A stretch of DNA of 10,426 nucleotides from an uncultured Agathobacter sp. (GCA_934358675.1 CAKRKX010000082.1:1-10426), one strand, 5' to 3'; numbered from the stretch's first letter, positions 1 to 6,959 are shown. Notes: generated by a model from the sequence alone, not told the origin. Translations and numbers: made by a program.

Positions 1-360
1 AAACCGGAGAGCAAGCCGACGGAGAAGCCGGAGAGTAAACCAGAGAGTAAACCGGAGAGCAAACCGGAGAACAAACCGGAGAGCAAACCGGAGAACAAAC
101 CGGAGAGCAAGCCGACGGAGAAGCCGGAGAGCAAACCGGAGAGTAAACCGACGGAGAAACCGGAGAGCAAACCGGAGAACAAACCGGAGAGCAAACCGGA
201 GAGTAAACCGACGGAGAAACCGGAGAGCAAGCCGACAGAGAAGCCGGAGAGCAAACCGACGGAGAAGCCGGAGAACAAGCCGACAGAGAAGCCGGAGAGC
301 AAACCGGAAAACCAACCGACGGACAGACCGGAGAACAAACCGACAGATAAACCAGAGGAG
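1..360 (+). repeat. 12-bp tandem repeats coding KPES/KPTE/KPEN tetrapeptides
   Basis: Thirty back-to-back 12-base units, consensus aaaccggagagc with variants carrying acggag or gagaac. The first 26 units code KPES, KPTE or KPEN without exception and the last four decay. Variation is mostly at third codon positions (aaa/aag, agc/agt), which suggests selection on the peptide. The array starts before the window, so its total length is unknown. Such arrays commonly change length by slippage or recombination. Confidence 0.95.
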
Positions 361-1194
361 AAGTCAGCGGATCGTTCCGATACTTCAACGGTCAGACCAG
401 ATATTTCGGATGCGTCGAACGAGTCGGCAAACAGACCGGACATACCGGTGGTGATCGATAATGGTAAGGTAATTACATCGGGTGAAACAGTGGCAACTGG
501 TAATGTGCGAGGAATGGCAGACACAAGTACAGCATTGAATTTGGGAGATGGTAAAGTCATTGTAACCGTTGTCTGTGAGGAAAAGGAGTATACGGCAGGA
601 GTGGCAGATACCTCTGCAGTGGCAAATGCAGTGTTGACAACGGAACAGGTTAAGAGCGTTGCGGACGGAGAAAATATAGAAATCCGGGTAGAGGTAAAGG
701 ATCTTTCGGGTAACGTGCCAAAGAAGGATAAGACTGCAATCGAAAGCGGCATGGAAGAGTACCGGAAGGAATTGTCGGATCTGACACTTGGAAAGTATGT
801 CGATATTTCTCTGTTTGTTAAAACAGGAAAAAATAATTGGAGCGCTGTTACCGGAACAACAGAACCGATTGAAGTGGTGATCGGGATTCCGTCAGAGTTA
901 CAAAGCGATGACAGGGAGTTTTTCATTATCCGTTCTCATGAAGGGGAATATGCTCTTTTAAAGGACATGGATGATGCTCCGGATACCATAACAATCCATA
1001 CAGACAGGTTTTCTGCTTATGCGATTGCTTACGAGCATGTGAGCCGGACTGCGGAAAACGAACCATGTGGTTTATGTCATATCTGTCCGACCTTCTTTGG
1101 TATATGCTATTTCATATGGCTGATGATTATCATGGTAGTTCTTTTGATAATATGGATTTTCATACGAAGAAACAGAAATAAAAAGGAAAAATAG
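1..1194 (+). CDS. Repeat-rich surface protein with C-terminal membrane anchor (5' end missing)
   Basis: The frame is open from base 1 to the TAG at 1192-1194, giving 397 visible residues; the start lies outside the window. Residues 1-120 are 30 consecutive tetrapeptides (KPES, KPTE, KPEN and, near the end, QPTD, RPEN, KPTD, KPEE), probably an extended, highly charged stalk. Residues 121-150 are Ser/Asp-rich. Residues 150-345 look like a folded, beta-rich extracellular region ending in TDRFSAYAIAYE. The tail has Cys at 356, 359 and 362 (CGLCHIC), then a hydrophobic span at about 368-388 and a positive end (RRNRNKKEK), so the bulk should lie outside and the last residues inside. No LPxTG sorting motif is seen. 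By memory, similar tails occur on large Lachnospiraceae surface proteins. The function is unknown; a stalked adhesin or wall-spanning protein is inference. A first in-frame ATG falls within the body of the gene, but the open repeat frame upstream shows that it is not the true start. Confidence 0.85.
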   Translation, partial: KPESKPTEKPESKPESKPESKPENKPESKPENKPESKPTEKPESKPESKPTEKPESKPENKPESKPESKPTEKPESKPTEKPESKPTEKPENKPTEKPESKPENQPTDRPENKPTDKPEEKSADRSDTSTVRPDISDASNESANRPDIPVVIDNGKVITSGETVATGNVRGMADTSTALNLGDGKVIVTVVCEEKEYTAGVADTSAVANAVLTTEQVKSVADGENIEIRVEVKDLSGNVPKKDKTAIESGMEEYRKELSDLTLGKYVDISLFVKTGKNNWSAVTGTTEPIEVVIGIPSELQSDDREFFIIRSHEGEYALLKDMDDAPDTITIHTDRFSAYAIAYEHVSRTAENEPCGLCHICPTFFGICYFIWLMIIMVVLLIIWIFIRRNRNKKEK

Positions 1195-1205
1195 AAGAAG
1201 TAACA

Positions 1206-1244
1206 GGAAATGGATGGTGACGTAATGGTTGCCATCCGTTTTCC
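1206..1244 (+). terminator. Intrinsic terminator after the surface-protein gene
   Basis: GGATGGTGAC (1212-1221) pairs with GTTGCCATCC (1228-1237) around a 6-base loop, with two G-T wobbles. The flanking ggaaat and gttttcc can extend the stem. The T-rich stretch at 1239-1246 is interrupted by CC, so termination may be partial. It lies just past the stop codon of the upstream gene. Confidence 0.6.
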
Positions 1245-1326
1245 TTCGTCAGAGAATATATTTACTGAAAACAGGGTTATACCGGAAAGCAAATGTGCCG
1301 ATATAAATACTAACAGTAAAAAATTA

Positions 1327-1348
1327 TGCCTGCGTCGGAGACGCGGCA
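1327..1348. other. Small GC-rich hairpin in the leader of the DUF6033-like gene
   Basis: GCGTC (1332-1336) and GACGC (1340-1344) pair around a 3-base loop. TGCC (1327-1330) and GGCA (1345-1348) continue the stem past one bulged T. The hairpin ends about 22 bases before the ribosome site at 1370-1376. No T-tract follows, so it is not a terminator. It may be a diverged relative of the intergenic repeat seen upstream of argJ and feoAB. A TATAAA at 1302-1307 could be a -10 box, but I find no matching -35. Confidence 0.4.
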
Positions 1349-1383
1349 GCATGTAGCAATTCAAATATCAAGGAGGATATAAT

Positions 1384-2121
1384 ATGAGCGCAATCGGACA
1401 GGTAGATGCCGGGGTAAGTACCCAGTATGACACATCCACAAAGAAAACATCTAACACAAACACGTCGTATGGCAATACGGTCGGTGAACCGAAATTGTCA
1501 GATAAGGCAGCAAAGTATTACGAACAATTGAAAAAGAAATATTCCGACATGGATTTTGTGCTGGTCAGCAACGATGAAGTGGATGGGGCGGAGCAGAAAG
1601 CGGCAAAATACGCCAATGCCAACCGTACCATGGTTTTGATCGATGCGGATAAGATCGAGAAGATGGCAGAGGATGAGGATTACCGTAACAAGTATGAGAA
1701 TATTATCGGTAATGCAAATTCGCAGCTTGACCAGATGAAACAGAGCCTCGGAAGTATGATCGGTAATGTAAAGACATTTGGCATCAAGGTCGATGACGGA
1801 GGCAATACATCGTTCTTTGCAGTGGTTGACAAATCTCTGAGCGCCCAGAAGGAGCGCATCGCAAAGAAATCTGCAGAGAAAGCGCAGCAGAAGAAGGCGG
1901 ACGCAGCCAAGGCGGCAAAGAAGAAGGAAGAAACAAGGCGCAAAGATAAGACACAGAATAAGGATAAAACAAGTGAGACGGACGATGTCGAGACGATCGA
2001 GGCGTCTTCGATCGAAGATCTGATCAAGAAGTTACAGGATAAGACGATGGCTTCGATGAGTGATCAGACGCGCACCCAGCAGGAGATGCAGCTCGGCACG
2101 CAGGTTGATTTCCGTCTGTAG
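1384..2121 (+). CDS. DUF6033-like hypothetical protein
   Basis: A 245-residue protein starting at an ATG with a strong AAGGAGG site at 1370-1376. Residues 1-40 are polar and Ser/Thr/Asn-rich. Residues 40-150 look globular (KAAKYYEQLKKKYSDMDFVLVSND, then TMVLIDADKIEKMAEDEDYRNKYENII, then a segment ending in NTSFFAVVDKS). Residues 160-198 are almost all Lys, Ala, Glu, Arg and Gln, suggesting a charged helix or coiled coil. The tail 200-245 contains IEDLIKKLQDK. No signal peptide or membrane span is seen. The order of segments resembles the family I know as DUF6033, common in Lachnospiraceae and of unknown function; this is by recognition only. The next gene begins 9 bases after the stop and its ribosome site overlaps this stop, so the two are very likely co-transcribed and translationally linked. 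Confidence 0.75.
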   Translation: MSAIGQVDAGVSTQYDTSTKKTSNTNTSYGNTVGEPKLSDKAAKYYEQLKKKYSDMDFVLVSNDEVDGAEQKAAKYANANRTMVLIDADKIEKMAEDEDYRNKYENIIGNANSQLDQMKQSLGSMIGNVKTFGIKVDDGGNTSFFAVVDKSLSAQKERIAKKSAEKAQQKKADAAKAAKKKEETRRKDKTQNKDKTSETDDVETIEASSIEDLIKKLQDKTMASMSDQTRTQQEMQLGTQVDFRL

Positions 2122-2130
2122 GAGAATTGT

Positions 2131-3237
2131 ATGGCAAATATCATGGACTATCTCATGTGGAGAGGTGATCTGAGTTTTGAGGCGTCACCGTTCAACGAAG
2201 TAGATAACGTCATATTGTCGGAACTTGTGTATGTGGATTTCTCGGATATCGTGCCGGGAATCGGTGAAAAAAGCGTTACGCTTGCTGAGGCGAGCGAGCG
2301 CTTTTTTGTGCAGCATACAGAGGAAGAAATTCAGGCAAGAGTATCGAGCACGAAGATGGCGGCTTTTATGATGCGCGAGATGGCGAAAACAAAGCGCTTT
2401 CAGGACATTCGACTCTCGGATTACGTTGATGACATAAGGCTGGATGCGCAGTCGCAGTTCTGCGCAATGACCGTGGATCTCGGGGACGGATGTTGTAATG
2501 TGGTGTACAGCGGAACGGATTCCACAATCGTCGGCTGGAAGGAAGATTTTAACATGAGCTTTCTTACCGAGACGCCGGGGCAGGCGGAAGCGGTGGAATA
2601 TCTTAAGCGGGTGGCAGCGGATTATGAGGAGCCGCTGCGCCTGATGGGACATTCGAAGGGCGGCAATCTGGCGGTCTATGCAGCCGTCAACAGCGACAGG
2701 GCTTTGCAGGATCGCATTGAGATTATTTACAGCAACGACGGTCCGGGCTTCAATGACGCGATGATCGACCAGAAGGCTTACCGGGGACTGATCGACCGGA
2801 TTACGACGATCGTGCCGGAGTCCTCGATCGTCGGCATGCTTTTTGAGCATGAGGAAGAGTATGAGGTTGTGCGAAGCACCGGAAGCGGGGCGGGACAGCA
2901 CGATGTGATGACCTGGGAAGTGGCAGGACCGGCGCTTGTGCATTTGAATCATGTGGACGGCAAGTCCGTGCTTGTGGATAAGGCGCTCAAATCATGGATC
3001 GGCGAGATGGATGAGCAGCAGAGGGAAGTGTTTGTCGATACGCTTTTTGGCATATTGGACGAGGCGGACATCCGCACGGTCGACGACCTTGCCAACATGA
3101 ACTACACGAAATTTATTGAGCTGATGAAAGCAAAATCCGCGCTCGACAAAGAGACACAGGATATCATGCGTGACACTCTGATGCGGCTCGTGCAGAAGAG
3201 CGCGAAAACGGTTGCGCAGCATATTTTCAATAAATAG
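2131..3237 (+). CDS. Mbeg1-like (DUF2974-type) alpha/beta hydrolase
   Basis: A 368-residue protein with start ATG 2131 and an AGGAG site at 2120-2124 built into the stop of the preceding gene. The opening MANIMDYLMWRGDLSFEASPFNEVDN and the nucleophile elbow GHSKGGNLAVYAA are typical of the Mbeg1-like/DUF2974 family. Ser175 is the predicted nucleophile. Asp203 in SNDGPGF and His257 in GQHDVMTWEV are candidates for the rest of the triad. Family members are lipase/esterase-like, but the substrate is unknown. No signal peptide or membrane span is seen, so it is probably cytoplasmic. The C-terminal 90 residues are helical and Lys/Asp-rich. It is the second gene of a pair with the DUF6033-like gene, and may act on or with that product. 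Confidence 0.85.
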   Translation: MANIMDYLMWRGDLSFEASPFNEVDNVILSELVYVDFSDIVPGIGEKSVTLAEASERFFVQHTEEEIQARVSSTKMAAFMMREMAKTKRFQDIRLSDYVDDIRLDAQSQFCAMTVDLGDGCCNVVYSGTDSTIVGWKEDFNMSFLTETPGQAEAVEYLKRVAADYEEPLRLMGHSKGGNLAVYAAVNSDRALQDRIEIIYSNDGPGFNDAMIDQKAYRGLIDRITTIVPESSIVGMLFEHEEEYEVVRSTGSGAGQHDVMTWEVAGPALVHLNHVDGKSVLVDKALKSWIGEMDEQQREVFVDTLFGILDEADIRTVDDLANMNYTKFIELMKAKSALDKETQDIMRDTLMRLVQKSAKTVAQHIFNK

Positions 3238-3285
3238 AGAATATAAAAATTTCATGAAATGCTTTTTTTTACACGCCAAGTAGGA

Positions 3286-3291
3286 TATAAT
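3286..3291 (+). promoter_or_regulatory. Candidate -10 box of the citrate synthase promoter
   Basis: A perfect TATAAT lies 31 bases before the ATG of citrate synthase. The expected -35 position, 17 bases upstream, is only an oligo-T run (3263-3270), a weak match. TTTACA at 3268-3273 is too close (12 bases). Initiation would fall near 3298. The -10 is convincing, but the promoter as a whole is moderate. Confidence 0.5.
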
Positions 3292-3321
3292 TAACCCTAC
3301 ATAATGAATGGAGTGTGAAGC

Positions 3322-4659
3322 ATGGCAGAAAAGAATCTTTTAGCAAATTACGCAGCAGAAAAACGGATGATGTGTATCGAGAATGACACCATATCAGACA
3401 GCCTGTTTCAGGAGTATGGTGTAAATCGTGGTCTTCGTGACGTCAATGGTAAGGGCGTTCTGACCGGACTGACACGCATCTCCAAGATTGTTTCATTCAA
3501 GGAAGATGAAAGCGGCAAAACGGTTCCGTGTGACGGTGAACTGTGGTACCGTGGATACAATGTGAAGACACTGATCGGATCCATCGGCAAGGATGAGTTT
3601 GGATTCGAGAAAGCGGCATACCTTCTGATGTTTGGCGATATGCCGAATGAGCAGGAACTGGCAGAGTTCTGCAAGGTGCTCGGGGAGAGCCGTACACTTC
3701 CGACAAACTTTACAAGAGATGTTATTATGAAGGCACCTTCGAAGGATATCATGAATTCCATGACGAGAAGTATCCTGACGCTGGCCGCTTACGATAAGCA
3801 GACTTCCGTTGGCACGATCGAGAACAATATCCGCCAGTGTATGCAGCTGGTTGCCAATTTCCCGATGCTTGCCGTATACGGTTATCATGCATACAATCAT
3901 TATGAGAACGATTCGAGTATGTACATTCACAGACCGGATCCGAAGCTTTCGACTGCGGAGAATTTCCTTCGTATGCTTCGCCCGGACATGAAGTACACGC
4001 AGCTTGAGGCGCAGGTACTTGATGTCGCACTTATGTTACATATGGAGCATGGTGGCGGTAACAACAGTACCTTTACCACCCGTGTCGTTACATCTGCAGG
4101 AACGGATACCTACTCTGCGATCGCGGCCGCAATGTCATCCCTCAAGGGTCCGAAGCACGGTGGCGCGAACATCAAGGTTATGGAGATGATGAATGACATC
4201 CGTGAGCATGTCCGTGACTGGGGTGACCGTGACGAGGTTGCGGCATACCTCGAGAAGATGCTTGACGGAGAAGTGTTTGATCATAAGGGATTGATCTACG
4301 GAATGGGACATGCTGTATATTCGCTGTCCGATCCGCGAGAGTGCATCTTTAAGTCCTATGTGGAGCATCTGGCTGTGGCAAAAAATCGTCAGGAAGACAT
4401 GATGCTTTACAAGTCGATTGAAGAACTGGCGGGCGAGCTGATCGCCAAGAAACGCCACATCTTCAAGGGTGTAAGCCCGAACGTCGATTTCTACAGCGGC
4501 TTTGTATACGAGATGCTTGGAATTCCGATGGAACTCTACACACCGCTTTTTGCAATCGCGCGTATCGCCGGATGGAGTGCACACCGTCTGGAGGAGATCG
4601 TCGGCATGAATAAAATTATACGTCCTGCATACAAGAGTGTTATGAAAGAGATTGAGTAA
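3322..4659 (+). CDS. gltA: Citrate synthase
   Basis: A 445-residue citrate (Si)-synthase family enzyme that condenses oxaloacetate with acetyl-CoA to give citrate and CoA in the cytoplasm. The start ATG 3322 has a GGAG site at 3310-3313. The three family catalytic residues are present: His279 in GPKHGGAN, His330 in GMGHAVYSLSDPRE and Asp389 in NVDFYSG. The substrate-binding segment LHMEHGGGNNSTF (His240/His243) is also intact. The N-terminal part carries LTRISKI and the conserved LWYRGYNVKTL region. In fermentative Clostridia this enzyme usually feeds 2-oxoglutarate and glutamate synthesis rather than a full cycle, which fits the argJ-proC genes downstream. It appears monocistronic: a -10 box lies upstream and a strong terminator downstream. 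A 2-methylcitrate synthase activity cannot be excluded from sequence alone. The gene could also be named citZ. Confidence 0.95.
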   Translation: MAEKNLLANYAAEKRMMCIENDTISDSLFQEYGVNRGLRDVNGKGVLTGLTRISKIVSFKEDESGKTVPCDGELWYRGYNVKTLIGSIGKDEFGFEKAAYLLMFGDMPNEQELAEFCKVLGESRTLPTNFTRDVIMKAPSKDIMNSMTRSILTLAAYDKQTSVGTIENNIRQCMQLVANFPMLAVYGYHAYNHYENDSSMYIHRPDPKLSTAENFLRMLRPDMKYTQLEAQVLDVALMLHMEHGGGNNSTFTTRVVTSAGTDTYSAIAAAMSSLKGPKHGGANIKVMEMMNDIREHVRDWGDRDEVAAYLEKMLDGEVFDHKGLIYGMGHAVYSLSDPRECIFKSYVEHLAVAKNRQEDMMLYKSIEELAGELIAKKRHIFKGVSPNVDFYSGFVYEMLGIPMELYTPLFAIARIAGWSAHRLEEIVGMNKIIRPAYKSVMKEIE

Positions 4660-4691
4660 GCTCTTGGATCGAAGTACATAGTTTATACGAG

Positions 4692-4722
4692 ACCTCAGCA
4701 GGATTTCTGCTGAGGTTTTTTT
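4692..4722 (+). terminator. Strong intrinsic terminator after citrate synthase
   Basis: ACCTCAGCAG (4692-4701) pairs perfectly with CTGCTGAGGT (4707-4716) around the 5-base loop GATTT. The T-run continues to 4722. It lies 32 bases after the stop and should separate gltA from argJ-proC. Confidence 0.95.
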
Positions 4723-4751
4723 AAATCATAGAAAATTCTTTCCTATGATTT
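4723..4751. repeat. Inverted repeat AAATCATAG/CTATGATTT
   Basis: AAATCATAG (4723-4731) is the exact reverse complement of CTATGATTT (4743-4751), with 11 bases between. The right arm is shared with the left terminal repeat of the 4739-4859 element, so it can pair with either this arm or the distal one. Confidence 0.7.
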
Positions 4752-4859
4752 AAAACGCTCTGCGTGGATGCGCAGCTCGCGGAGATGAAGATTATGCGGA
4801 GCATACCGCTCGCGCGCGAAAGTGTGCGGCAAGCGCACACTTTATTTAATCATAGGAAA
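4739..4859. repeat. 121-bp palindromic intergenic element with terminal inverted repeats
   Basis: TTTCCTATGATTTAAA (4739-4754) and TTTAATCATAGGAAA (4845-4859) are near-perfect inverted repeats differing by one extra T. They enclose about 90 GC-rich bases. Inside are two hairpins: CTGCG/CGCAG (4760-4764 and 4771-4775) and a perfect 10-bp stem AAAGTGTGCG/CGCACACTTT (4819-4828 and 4834-4843) with loop GCAAG, followed by TATTT. The element fills the gap between the gltA terminator and the argJ ribosome site. Its form resembles a MITE or a REP-like palindrome. Coordinates are the repeat ends; no target-site duplication was identified. Confidence 0.7.
4799..4847 (+). repeat. Dispersed 49-bp intergenic repeat, copy A
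   Basis: Aligned without gaps to 6960-7008, 39 of 49 bases are identical, including the blocks gagcat, ccgc, gcgcgaaag, gcgcac and ttattt. Both copies sit between a terminator and the ribosome site of the next gene, in the same orientation. Copy A is the right part of the 121-bp element. Both copies read RQAHxLF in one frame. Confidence 0.75.
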
Positions 4860-4864
4860 TACCA

Positions 4865-4870
4865 GAGGAG
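4865..4870 (+). promoter_or_regulatory. Ribosome site that fixes the argJ start
   Basis: GAGGAG ends 7 bases before ATG 4878. The same frame is open back to an upstream ATG at 4764, but that codon lies inside the palindromic element and has no purine-rich site before it. Confidence 0.85.
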
Positions 4871-4877
4871 ATTTAAA

Positions 4878-6113
4878 ATGGATACAGTAGAAATGAAACA
4901 TGTGGAAGGCGGCGTCTGTGCTGCCAAAGGATTTTCGGCAAACGGTCTGAACTGCGGACTGAATCCGGACAAGAATAAGAACGATCTCGCGCTCATCTAT
5001 TCGGAGCGGATCTGTAACGCGGCTGCGGTCTATACGACCAATAAGGTAAAAGGTGCGCCGATCCTTGTGACAAAGAAGAATCTGGCTGCAAGCGGCAATC
5101 ATGCGCGTGCGGTCATTGCCAACAGCAAGAATGCCAACACCTGTAACGCGGATGGTGAAGAGAAAGCTGCCCGTATGTGTGAGCTTGCCGCAAAGGAACT
5201 CGGAACCAACGAAAACGAAGTGATCGTTGCATCCACCGGTGTCATCGGACAGATCCTGCCGATCGAGCCGATCGAAAGCCACATTACCGAGCTTGCCAAG
5301 GGTCTTGCACCGGAGAACCACGAGAAGGCAGCCAATGCTATCATGACAACCGATACCGTGAAGAAAGAGGTTGCCGTAACGTTCGAGCTTGGCGGCAAAA
5401 AGTGTACCGTCGGCGGTATGGCAAAGGGAAGCGGAATGATCCATCCGAATATGGCAACGACACTGAATTTTGTGACCAGTGATGTGGCAATCTCCGCAGA
5501 ACTGATCCAGAAGGCTTTGTCCGACATCGTAAAGGTGACATACAACTGTCTGAGCATTGACGGCGATACTTCAACAAACGATATGGTCTGCATTCTTGCC
5601 AACGGTATGGCGGAGAATGTAGAGATCACAACCGAGAATGACGATTACGAGATCTTCCGTCAGGCGCTCTATGAGGTTCTGATGAATATGACAAAGATGC
5701 TCGCCAAGGACGGAGAGGGCGCAAGTAAAATGCTTGAATGTACCTGTGCCGGAGCGCCGGATCAGGATACCGCGATCATCGTTGCCAAAAGCGTGATCCG
5801 TTCCCCTCTGTTTAAGTGCGCAATGTTCGGTGAGGACGCAAACTGGGGAAGAATCCTCTGCGCGATCGGATATGCGGATGCTGAGTTTGATATTGATAAG
5901 GTGGCAGTTGATCTTGCCTCTGCAAAAGGTTCCATCGCCGTATGCAGAAACGGAGCAGGCGTAGAGTTCTCGGAGGATGAGGCGAAAGTGATCCTCGGCG
6001 AGGATGAGATCTACATCAATATCGACCTGGGACAGGGCGATGCGAGCGCGAAAGCGTGGGGATGCGATTTGACTTATGATTATGTAAAAATTAATGGAGA
6101 TTATAGATCATGA
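4878..6113 (+). CDS. argJ: Bifunctional glutamate N-acetyltransferase / N-acetylornithine acetyltransferase
   Basis: A 411-residue ArgJ-family enzyme. It moves the acetyl group from N-acetylornithine to glutamate, releasing ornithine and regenerating N-acetylglutamate for arginine synthesis. Bifunctional members also use acetyl-CoA to make N-acetylglutamate; sequence alone cannot say whether this one does. ArgJ is an Ntn-type enzyme that cleaves itself at an Ala-Thr bond. Here the motif is KGSGMIHPNMATTLNF, with Ala193/Thr194 at the cut and Thr194 as nucleophile. Other family segments are ANSKNANTCNADG, VASTGVIGQ, SIDGDTSTNDM and FGEDANWGRI. The start is ATG 4878 by its ribosome site; a 38-codon in-frame extension to 4764 would translate the palindromic element and is rejected. 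The stop overlaps the proC start by 4 bases (ATGA), so the two genes form one operon. No other arg genes are in the window. Confidence 0.95.
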   Translation: MDTVEMKHVEGGVCAAKGFSANGLNCGLNPDKNKNDLALIYSERICNAAAVYTTNKVKGAPILVTKKNLAASGNHARAVIANSKNANTCNADGEEKAARMCELAAKELGTNENEVIVASTGVIGQILPIEPIESHITELAKGLAPENHEKAANAIMTTDTVKKEVAVTFELGGKKCTVGGMAKGSGMIHPNMATTLNFVTSDVAISAELIQKALSDIVKVTYNCLSIDGDTSTNDMVCILANGMAENVEITTENDDYEIFRQALYEVLMNMTKMLAKDGEGASKMLECTCAGAPDQDTAIIVAKSVIRSPLFKCAMFGEDANWGRILCAIGYADAEFDIDKVAVDLASAKGSIAVCRNGAGVEFSEDEAKVILGEDEIYINIDLGQGDASAKAWGCDLTYDYVKINGDYRS

Positions 6114-6910
6114 AAAAGACGATTGGTTTCATTGGTTGCGGCAACATGGGTTCTGCGATGATGCAGGGAATTATCGATTCCGGCAAATGCAGCCCGCAGG
6201 AGATCATGATCTCCTGCCGCACACAGGCAACACTGGATGACAAGAAGGAACAGTTTGGCGTACAGATTACAACGGACAACCGCAAGGTGGCGGAATTTGC
6301 GGATATCCTTTTTGTGGCGGTCAAGCCACAGTTTTATGAGGAAGTGCTGAAGGAAGTTAAGGATACATTGAAAAAAGATGTGATTCTGATTTCCATTGCA
6401 CCTGGAAAGACCTTGCAGTGGTTTTCTGATCTGCTTGGAAGCGACCGAAAAGTGATCCGCACGATGCCGAACACTCCATCGATGGTTAAGGAAGGTATGA
6501 TGGGCATGTGCATTGGAAGTCAGGTGACAGACGAAGAGGTTGCACTGGTCCGGGATCTGTGCGAGGGATTTACACAGACGGAAGTGATTCCGGAGCATCT
6601 GATGGATGTCGTAACTGCAGTCAGCGGAAGTTCGCCGGCATACGTGTTCATGTTTATTGAAGCGATGGCAGATGCGGCTGTGGCTGGTGGAATGCCTCGT
6701 CAGCAGGCATACAAGTTTGCTGCACAGGCGGTGCTTGGAAGTGCCAGGATGGTGCTTGAGACCGGAAAACATCCGGGCGAACTTAAGGATATGGTCTGCT
6801 CACCGGCAGGAACGACGATTCAGGCGGTTCGTGTGCTTGAGGAGAGAGGCATGCGCAGCAGTGTGATCGAAGCGATGATGAAATGTCTTGACATTTCAAG
6901 AAATTTGTAA
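6110..6910 (+). CDS. proC: Pyrroline-5-carboxylate reductase
   Basis: A 266-residue enzyme that reduces 1-pyrroline-5-carboxylate to proline with NAD(P)H, the last step of proline synthesis. The N-terminal Rossmann motif is GFIGCGNMGSAM, with the GxGxxG glycines at 9, 11 and 14. The family core VSGSSPAYVFMFIEAMADA begins at about residue 171, and the C-terminal signature ELKDMVCSPAGTTIQAV spans 224-240. Length is normal for the family. The start ATG overlaps the argJ stop, and a GGAG lies at 6096-6099 inside argJ, so translation is probably coupled. Pairing with argJ places ornithine and proline formation under shared transcription. An intrinsic terminator follows. Confidence 0.95.
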   Translation: MKKTIGFIGCGNMGSAMMQGIIDSGKCSPQEIMISCRTQATLDDKKEQFGVQITTDNRKVAEFADILFVAVKPQFYEEVLKEVKDTLKKDVILISIAPGKTLQWFSDLLGSDRKVIRTMPNTPSMVKEGMMGMCIGSQVTDEEVALVRDLCEGFTQTEVIPEHLMDVVTAVSGSSPAYVFMFIEAMADAAVAGGMPRQQAYKFAAQAVLGSARMVLETGKHPGELKDMVCSPAGTTIQAVRVLEERGMRSSVIEAMMKCLDISRNL

Positions 6911-6925
6911 ATAATAAGAGTATAT

Positions 6926-6956
6926 GCCAGACTTACAAGGTGAGTCTGGCGTTTTT
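6926..6956 (+). terminator. Intrinsic terminator after proC
   Basis: GCCAGACTTA (6926-6935) pairs with TGAGTCTGGC (6941-6950), with one T-G wobble and the 5-base loop CAAGG, followed by GTTTTTG. It lies 15 bases past the proC stop and ends the argJ-proC unit. Confidence 0.9.
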
Positions 6957-6959
6957 GTT

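Noticed and set aside
1..360. Regular short repeats suggesting CRISPR
   Set aside because: The units are only 12 bases, contiguous and without spacers, and they translate in frame as KPxx tetrapeptides.
1107..1364. Minus-strand frame of 85 codons over the end of the surface-protein gene
   Set aside because: It overlaps the membrane-anchor coding region and the terminator and has no evident ribosome site. Only its first residues relate to the possible repeat copy.
2185..2952. Minus-strand open frame (255 codons) opposite the Mbeg1-like gene
   Set aside because: It lies antisense within a recognisable hydrolase gene, is rich in His, Arg and Cys, and has no supporting ribosome site or domain.
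3244..3270. Palindrome ATTTCATGAAAT followed by eight T, as a terminator of the hydrolase operon
   Set aside because: The only stable pairing is about four A-T pairs. The T-run may instead form part of the citrate synthase promoter. Weak termination cannot be excluded.
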